From Pseudanabaena sp. CAN_BIN31 (lineage in GTDB: Bacteria; Cyanobacteriota; Cyanobacteriia; Pseudanabaenales; Pseudanabaenaceae), in assembly GCA_026785865.1 (NCBI GenBank), contig JAJAZG010000150.1, forward strand, positions 1 to 9,357: 9,357 nt of DNA. The letters run 5' to 3'. The first letter of the stretch is position 1. Each line of letters begins with the position of its first letter. The translations under genes were made by a program, and so were the position numbers. Below, piece after piece: positions 5,113 to 9,357 of this stretch. Under the pieces are notes generated by a model. That model made no database searches. It worked only from the letters and a program-made list of their open reading frames with translations, and was not told where the DNA came from.

Positions 5113-7073
5113 ACAGCAGAGTTTTCCCTAGAAATTTCAACAATTTCTTCCGATGTAGAACCTTCAATAACGAACAGATCTCTCTCTATCTGCAACTTTT
5201 CATAAAGGAAGTGATGTTTTACGTCAAATTCTGTAAAAATTTCACTCCAAGTCATGACGTAGATTTTATATTTATTATTGCTAAAAACCAAATGTGGTTC
5301 TCCATTCTTACTTGCAAGTTCTCCCTCTATATAACCAGTTGAGTCAAATCCATTTCCTACCAAGATAAATGTCCAATGTCGATTAGATGCATTAAACTCA
5401 TCTTGAGAAAGAATTACTCGCATATATTTCTTAACTTGAGAAAGTTCTTTTTCCCCCAGATTTACTTCAGGATGTTTTAGTTCAACAACTATATTTGAAA
5501 TTAAATTTGGTGCCGTTAGCTTACGCACCATAAAAATATCCATTTCCCCCAATTTATCGGGATGGCTAATTGAGATAGAAGATTTTTCACCTTTTAAATG
5601 AAATATATACCTACGTAAAGCCTTCTCAAATTTAGGCTCTTCAGCTGTTACAAGATGATATTGCTCTCCGAAAATCCAATAATGATTTTCAATAAATCTT
5701 TGAATGTGAGACTCGTTAGCTTTTAGTTTTTTATCAAAAACTAATCTTCTTAATTCCTCTATAACTATAAATCTATCTTCAATTAGTTTTATGGTTTTAA
5801 TCATGTTAGTTAACTTCGCCACCTTCAAAGATTTAGATAGTTGATCTAAATCACTAGGATCTAGAGAAATTATTTCTCCTAAAATATTGAATAGTCTATC
5901 TCTTTCTCCAGAGTCAATAATTAGATTTAAAAAATGGACAAATATCTTTTTCTGCTCAAGACTCAAATCGCTAAAAACTTTTGGTTCGGCTTGATAGATT
6001 TCCTTAAGAACTTCTTTTAATTCGACTTTTCTGTAGTGCTGCCAAGTATCATTTGAAAAAGTTGGAAATATACCTTTACTTTCAAATAATTCAACAAGTT
6101 CGTCGGAGGCTTTTTTTAAGAAAGGTTTTCTTTTTTTTCTTAGATACAAATCAATAAATCTTTTTAGCTCTCTATAAACAGTTTCGCCTTCAACACCTCT
6201 GAAAAGAGGTTTTTCATAGAGATAAATATCTTCAATTTTGTCAAAAAATGAGCTTTTTATGAAAATGCTGTGAAAGAATTGATCTGCTTTATTGTTTAAA
6301 GTAGTGGTACTGGTAAGTCGCTCATCACCAGTTGAATCAATCAAATAAAACCTAGAATATTCGTTGTTTAGTCGTTTATTCCATCGAATAAACTTTATGT
6401 TAAAAGAATGACTATCTATAGGATGTTTGAATTCCTCAATGTCCCCGACAATTTCACTATGATAATTTAGTTTTTTCCCATTGATAGTAAGCGAATACTT
6501 CTTGTCAGAGTTTAGCTCCAAGAACCAAGCAAATTCAGAGCAAAGAAATTTTTGTATATCTCCCTCAAAGTTTTGATAAGTTATTGTATGAATATTGCTA
6601 AATACTACGGTTGTACCGATTTTATCATCACATGGAGTTGGATCAGAAGCCTTCCAATCATCCAAATTATCAGATGTGACTTTTATTGTGTACTTAAGTT
6701 TTTCTTTTGTATTTATATCTTCATATACAGTACTCCAAGTCACCGAATTTGCAAAAGTAAAAAAAGTAAGCCGTCCAATACCATCCTTCCCATGAACAAC
6801 AGAAGATGCTCTAGAAGATTTTGAACTAATTATTTCTTTCTCAGATTCAAAAATTGGTTCAAATTTAGATTGAGAAGAAATTCCATGCCCATTGTCAGAA
6901 ACAGCTAATTCTGAAATATTTCCTATTTCGTTTGACTTGATGATTATCTTAACTTCGCTAGCTTTAGCATCAAATCCGTTCCATATGTACTCTGCAATAG
7001 ATTCCGCATAGTCATATTTTTTCTTTTTTAACGCTCTTTTTATAGCTTCCGAAGAAATTTTGACTTTTGCCAT
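5082..7073 (-). CDS. GHKL-family ATPase fused to Shedu-like PD-(D/E)XK nuclease; candidate defence protein
   Basis: This protein has 663 residues counted from the ATG at 7073. N-terminal Bergerat-fold ATP-binding motifs are clear. The N box ESIAEYIWNGFDA has Glu28, Asn32 and Asp35. VSDNGHGI has Asp60 to Gly64. HGKDGIGR at 94-101 is the flexible lid, and a GTT is at 153-155. This set is shared by MORC, MutL, Hsp90 and GyrB. A middle region of beta/alpha character and a helical, charged stretch (about 300-455) follow. The C-terminal part starts with IQRFIENHYWIFGEQYHLV at 457-475. Then come GEMDIF (Asp512), VVELKHP (Glu531, Lys533) and QVKKY (Gln546, Tyr550). That order matches a PD-(D/E)XK nuclease of the DUF4263/Shedu type. 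No membrane segment is seen. It ends with tandem TAA stops. The gene is AT-rich without HIP1 sites and lies between two gene remnants, so it was probably acquired. A DNA-directed, ATP-controlled defence nuclease is inferred. Confidence 0.85.
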   Translation of the reverse strand: MAKVKISSEAIKRALKKKKYDYAESIAEYIWNGFDAKASEVKIIIKSNEIGNISELAVSDNGHGISSQSKFEPIFESEKEIISSKSSRASSVVHGKDGIGRLTFFTFANSVTWSTVYEDINTKEKLKYTIKVTSDNLDDWKASDPTPCDDKIGTTVVFSNIHTITYQNFEGDIQKFLCSEFAWFLELNSDKKYSLTINGKKLNYHSEIVGDIEEFKHPIDSHSFNIKFIRWNKRLNNEYSRFYLIDSTGDERLTSTTTLNNKADQFFHSIFIKSSFFDKIEDIYLYEKPLFRGVEGETVYRELKRFIDLYLRKKRKPFLKKASDELVELFESKGIFPTFSNDTWQHYRKVELKEVLKEIYQAEPKVFSDLSLEQKKIFVHFLNLIIDSGERDRLFNILGEIISLDPSDLDQLSKSLKVAKLTNMIKTIKLIEDRFIVIEELRRLVFDKKLKANESHIQRFIENHYWIFGEQYHLVTAEEPKFEKALRRYIFHLKGEKSSISISHPDKLGEMDIFMVRKLTAPNLISNIVVELKHPEVNLGEKELSQVKKYMRVILSQDEFNASNRHWTFILVGNGFDSTGYIEGELASKNGEPHLVFSNNKYKIYVMTWSEIFTEFDVKHHFLYEKLQIERDLFVIEGSTSEEIVEISRENSAVQPSAIAIPE

Positions 7074-7083
7074 TTTATTTAAA

Positions 7084-7087
7084 TCCT
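7084..7087 (-). promoter_or_regulatory. AGGA ribosome-binding site fixing the ATPase-nuclease start
   Basis: On the minus strand AGGA lies 10 bases before the ATG at 7073. A longer reading with a TTG start at 7091 adds only MQDLNK and would bury this site inside the coding sequence, so the ATG at 7073 is preferred. Confidence 0.5.
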
Positions 7088-7225
7088 GCAAGTCTTATTT
7101 GCTAGCTAATTTCTAGTCTATATCATCACAGTTTCATATTAGCTTTTTGAGGATCTTTGAGTCATGGTGATTAGGGCGATCGCATCCGCTATCACAAAGC
7201 CAACCTCAAAAATATCTAAATATTG

Positions 7226-7741
7226 ATCGCAGATGATAGTACTAAAACCGATTTAGTCGCATTAAAACAAGATTTAAAATCTACCCTAAAATTGATGACC
7301 AGCTATGCCGAAGAACTAATTTATCTAGAACACCATCGAAACCAATCTCAAAAACTATCAAAAGAAACTCAAACGCCTCGAAGATCCAGATCTCGATATC
7401 GATCTTCCCTTCCTCGAAAAATTTACAGCGATCGTCACCGACAAATATATCCCCCAAATCGTCACCGATCTCGCCAGTCTCAGCCCCGCCCAAAAATCTC
7501 TCGAAAACTCAGTTAGAAACATTGAAGGTCGCATCAACATCGAACAAGCTAGAAGTGAGCGTAGTCTCAACCAAACCATCTTTGTCGTTGGTACAGGCTT
7601 AGGCACAAGCCAAGTAGCAGCCAGCATCATCGTTGCTCAGTTTCCTGCAAATATCAAAACTGACGATCCTAATTATCAACCAGCCATCTATGTGCCTCTA
7701 GTTTTCTTTGGCAGCATATTAGTCGGATTCATTTTTGGCTA
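7226..7741 (+). pseudogene. Frameshifted 3' remnant of a cyanobacterial protein with C-terminal membrane helices
   Basis: Two frames together encode one protein-like sequence. The first frame reads DSTKTDLVALKQDLKSTLKL and continues to ELIYLE, ending near 7330. The second frame resumes at about 7332 with TIETNLKNYQKKLKRLEDPD. It runs through LPFLEKFTAIV and IPQIVTDLASLSPAQKSLE to RNIEGRINIEQARSERSLNQ. Two hydrophobic segments follow (TIFVVGTGLGTSQVAASIIVA and YVPLVFFGSILVGFIFG), with TAA ending at 7741. One extra base near 7331-7337 explains the shift. From memory, the coiled NLKNYQK..LE block, the IEGxIxIEQxxSxRxLxxTI signature and the C-terminal helices recall a family of cyanobacterial hypothetical proteins of several hundred residues. 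The N-terminal bulk is missing: a stop lies at 7217-7219 and only a TTG could start the first frame. It is therefore a broken and truncated gene, which could also include a sequencing error. Confidence 0.6.
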
Positions 7742-7807
7742 AGACTCATTTGGGTGATTATGCGATCGCGTAATTCCAAAAAATCATGAAATTAAATTCT
7801 CTAAATT

Positions 7808-7868
7808 AGATCCCCGACTTTTTCTGTGGAATTGCAGGATATTTAATCACAGAAAAAGTTGGGAATCT
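7808..7868. repeat. Palindromic intergenic repeat, 21-bp arms with two mismatches
   Basis: Arm 7808-7828 (AGATCCCCGACTTTTTCTGTG) pairs with 7848-7868 across a 19-base spacer. The two differences from perfect complementarity are both transitions. The outer part, AGATCCCCGACTT, recalls a widespread cyanobacterial repeat core (recall, not checked). It lies between the gene remnant and psb28. Confidence 0.7.
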
Positions 7869-7885
7869 CAACTCATCAACATAGG

Positions 7886-7902
7886 AGAGCTTTTTTAGCT
7901 CT
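7886..7902 (+). terminator. Small hairpin with T tract, plus-strand terminator candidate
   Basis: AGAGCT pairs with AGCTCT around a TTTTT loop, and three further T follow on the plus strand. It lies between the plus-strand remnant and the end of psb28, ten bases from the psb28 stop. As a minus-strand signal for psb28 it lacks a U tail. Confidence 0.4.
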
Positions 7903-7912
7903 TTTCCAAAAT

Positions 7913-8254
7913 TTAAGATTTGTTTAGACCCATGCCATTGGATTCAGCATAACGATTCATAAATCTTAGAAAGCGTTCCCATTCCTGTTCACCTTCGATT
8001 TTATGAATTGCTTCGATGCCTGCGGCTTTACCATTCACGAACTTGGCGTTGACATTACGAGTCACCATTTCGCCCTCTTCATCAATCATATACATTCCTA
8101 AAATCTCGTTACTGCTAGCCTTTTCGCCACTCATACATTTAGGTACATCGAAGAGAAACACAGCCACACTGGTATCTCCATCTTTAGAGCGCGTAATTTT
8201 TACATCTGTCGCTTCTTCATCAATTCCTCTGGTCAACTGGATACTTGCTGTCAT
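7913..8254 (-). CDS. psb28: Photosystem II assembly protein Psb28
   Basis: This 113-residue protein matches the normal Psb28 length. Psb28 is a cytoplasmic-side, membrane-associated assembly factor that binds transiently to photosystem II intermediates (CP47/RC47) and affects chlorophyll-protein biogenesis. Recognisable elements are SIQLTRGIDEE at 4-14, TRSKDGDTSVAVFLFDVP at 21-38, GMYMIDEEGEMVTR at 53-66, KFVNGKAAGIEA at 71-82 and WERFLRFMNRYAESNGMG at 92-109. There is no transmembrane helix, as expected. The ATG at 8254 is followed directly by the family N-terminus; a weak AGG precedes it by about eight bases. It looks monocistronic, with purU separated upstream by a hairpin and about 80 bases. 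It is firm evidence that the host is photosynthetic. Confidence 0.96.
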   Translation of the reverse strand: MTASIQLTRGIDEEATDVKITRSKDGDTSVAVFLFDVPKCMSGEKASSNEILGMYMIDEEGEMVTRNVNAKFVNGKAAGIEAIHKIEGEQEWERFLRFMNRYAESNGMGLNKS

Positions 8255-8289
8255 TTTAAAAACCTAATATAAAACTTATTAAAATCGCG

Positions 8290-8320
8290 ATTATATTAAC
8301 ATAACCCAAAATCAGCGCAA
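8290..8320 (-). promoter_or_regulatory. Candidate psb28 promoter
   Basis: On the minus strand a perfect TATAAT lies at 8295-8290, about 35 bases before the psb28 ATG. A TTGCGC at 8320-8315 could be the -35 box, but its 19-base spacer is longer than ideal. This is a sequence match only. Confidence 0.35.
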
Positions 8321-8333
8321 CAAATCAAAACCC

Positions 8334-8372
8334 AAATATGAAAGACGGTGCGAAGCGCCGCCTTTCATATTT
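8334..8372. repeat. Hairpin with GCGAAGC apex, 3' of purU
   Basis: An 11-bp A/T-rich outer stem (8334-8344 with 8362-8372) leads, after one mismatch, to a GC-rich inner stem and a GAA triloop. The apex is GCGAAGC, a known very stable mini-hairpin in DNA. It starts ten bases beyond the purU stop, and T-rich sequence follows on the minus strand, so it probably serves as purU's 3'-end or termination hairpin. It is the third member of the family at 1036-1070 and 3141-3181. Confidence 0.75.
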
Positions 8373-8382
8373 AGGCATAATT

Positions 8383-9255
8383 TCAGTCAAATACTACAGT
8401 TCGCAAACCTAAGCCTGAGCTTGCCGACTGCCCATAAATTAGTACGCGACTTTGCAAATGCTGTCGGACAGCTCTAGCAAGCACAATTCGCTCTAAGTCT
8501 TTACCTTTACGAATTAGATCCGTCACCGAATCACGATGTGAAACCCTGATGACATCCTGTTCAATAATTGGCCCCTCATCAAGTTCTTCAGTTACATAAT
8601 GAGCCGTTGCCCCAATAATTTTTACGCCGCGCTTGTGGGCGCGATGGTAGGGATTCGCCCCCGCAAATGCTGGTAAAAACGAATGATGAATATTAATGAC
8701 TTGGGGAAACTTCGCCAGAAAATCTGGGCTTAAAACCTGCATATATTTTGCTAGAACTACTAAATCAATTTTGTATTGTTTTAGTAAGGCTAGTTGCTGT
8801 TGCTCCTGCTCTAATTTATTTTCAGGCGCGATCGCCATGTGGTGATAATTAATTCCAAAATTGTGGGCGACTTTTTCTAAATCTGGATGATTACTGATTA
8901 CCACAGGGATCACGGCTGAGAGTTCATGCGATCGCTGCCGCAAGATCAAATCATATAGACAGTGATCTTGCTTTGAGACAAAAATCGCAATCCGTTGCAC
9001 ATAATCAGAAAACTGAATGCTCCATTTTGCTTTAATGTCAGACGCTAATTTTTCAAAGGCTGGGACAATTTCTGTCCTTGCTAGATCGAAGTTTTCTAGC
9101 TCCCACTCCACCCGCATCAAAAAAAGTCCCGCCGTGCCATCAGCATGTTGATCGGCATGGAGAATATTACCGTCATGGGAAAATACCCAGTCCGAAATTT
9201 TGGCAACTAAGCCTTTTTGATCGGGACAAGAAACAAGTAGAGTTGCTGTAGTCAT
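8383..9255 (-). CDS. purU: Formyltetrahydrofolate deformylase PurU
   Basis: This cytoplasmic enzyme hydrolyses 10-formyltetrahydrofolate to tetrahydrofolate and formate, which balances the one-carbon pool and can feed formate to purine synthesis. The 290-residue length fits the family. An N-terminal ACT-type regulatory domain spans about residues 4-85 (ATLLVSCPDQKGLVAKISDW); in E. coli PurU this region links to methionine/glycine control. The formyltransferase-like catalytic domain follows. It has VVLAKYMQVLSPDFL at 166-180, INIHHSFLPAFAGANPYHRA at 187-206, GATAHYV at 215-221 and ELDEGPIIEQ at 224-233. Asn188, His190 and Asp226 are the expected catalytic residues. The ATG at 9255 gives the usual MTTATLLVSCPDQKG start. 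Codons upstream stay open in frame to the window edge but offer no other start codon, and no strong Shine-Dalgarno is visible. Confidence 0.96.
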   Translation of the reverse strand: MTTATLLVSCPDQKGLVAKISDWVFSHDGNILHADQHADGTAGLFLMRVEWELENFDLARTEIVPAFEKLASDIKAKWSIQFSDYVQRIAIFVSKQDHCLYDLILRQRSHELSAVIPVVISNHPDLEKVAHNFGINYHHMAIAPENKLEQEQQQLALLKQYKIDLVVLAKYMQVLSPDFLAKFPQVINIHHSFLPAFAGANPYHRAHKRGVKIIGATAHYVTEELDEGPIIEQDVIRVSHRDSVTDLIRKGKDLERIVLARAVRQHLQSRVLIYGQSASSGLGLRTVVFD

Positions 9256-9279
9256 GCTTGGGTTGGTTTTAGCTATTGA

Positions 9280-9357
9280 GCGAAAGCCCCGTGCTCTACC
9301 TGTACTAGCTGTGAGCGACGGGATGTAAGCGTGTAAATAGGGCGGGTTCGATACCCG
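9280..9357. other. Structured sequence at window edge, possible mobile-element end
   Basis: CCCGTGCTC at 9288-9296 pairs with GAGC-G-ACGGG at 9313-9322 (one bulged G), forming a strong hairpin. A second short stem, GCGGG with CCCG around TTCGATA, ends the window at 9342-9357. The minus-strand frame is open through the whole stretch. A similar CCCCGTGC hairpin is typical next to the 3' ends of cyanobacterial tnpB genes of the IS200/IS605 group (recall), so a transposon end or omega-RNA remnant is possible. The window ends too early to decide. Confidence 0.3.

Larger units (their letters stand above)
3488..7175. other. HIP1-free accessory segment
   Basis: Exact GCGATCGC sites start at 352, 505, 674, 802, 964, 1716, 2468, 2564, 3051, 3324, 3408, 3480, then 7176, 7762, 8828 and 8928. 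None occurs between 3488 and 7175. The gap spans the DUF2887 gene, the MITE-like repeats, a gene stump and the ATPase-nuclease gene, and is the most likely acquired or rearranged part of the window. Confidence 0.6.

Noticed and set aside
6552..6824. Two overlapping plus-strand frames opposite the ATPase domain
   Set aside because: They cover the strand opposite the GHKL motifs and have no recognisable sequence of their own.
7223..7516. A 97-codon plus-strand open frame as an intact small gene
   Set aside because: It needs a TTG start, and its second half is an Arg/Ser-rich out-of-frame reading; the protein-like sequence continues in another frame to 7741, so it is better read as a frameshifted remnant.
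7281..7630. Two minus-strand frames opposite the remnant
   Set aside because: No motifs, no start signals, and they mirror the coding pattern of the plus-strand remnant.
9342..9357. T-arm of a tRNA (GCGGG-TTCGATA-CCCG) running off the right edge
   Set aside because: Counting back from the T-arm, the positions of the anticodon stem do not pair (GGGAT against TGTAA) and no D-arm or acceptor strand is visible, so it is not a normal tRNA.

Overview
This is cyanobacterial DNA. The octamer GCGATCGC (HIP1) occurs 16 times, and a Psb28 photosystem II gene is present. The mix of short palindromic intergenic repeats, DUF2887-type nuclease and HIP1 density suggests a filamentous, Pseudanabaena-like genome; that genus-level guess is inference. 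Nearly all intact genes lie on the minus strand.

Left part (1-3697), housekeeping. murF (peptidoglycan precursor ligase) runs off the left edge. A 366-residue protein of unknown function follows. Across a divergent intergenic region, which holds a 12-bp palindrome and a run of nine C, lies a plus-strand MOSC-domain protein. It converges on moaB, so two molybdenum-cofactor-related proteins sit tail to tail over one hairpin.

Middle (about 3700-7740), accessory. This part contains a DUF2887/Rpn-like PD-(D/E)XK protein, two related MITE-like inverted repeats, and the 5' stump of a larger plus-strand gene. Next comes an AT-rich minus-strand gene of 663 residues that joins an N-terminal GHKL (Bergerat-fold) ATPase to a C-terminal Shedu-like (DUF4263-type) PD-(D/E)XK nuclease domain. 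It is followed by the frameshifted 3' remnant of another plus-strand gene. There is no exact HIP1 site between 3488 and 7175, which agrees with an acquired or fast-turnover segment. The ATPase-nuclease fusion is the best candidate for a little-described system, probably single-gene phage or plasmid defence; its function is inferred from domains only.

Right part (7742-9357), housekeeping again: a palindromic repeat and a small terminator-like hairpin, then psb28 and purU on the minus strand. The right edge carries structured DNA that may be the end of a mobile element.

Three intergenic hairpins (1036-1070, 3141-3181, 8334-8372) have different stems. They share the same apical GC-[A/G]AA-GC triloop and the same position just 3' of a gene, and look like members of one repeat family.
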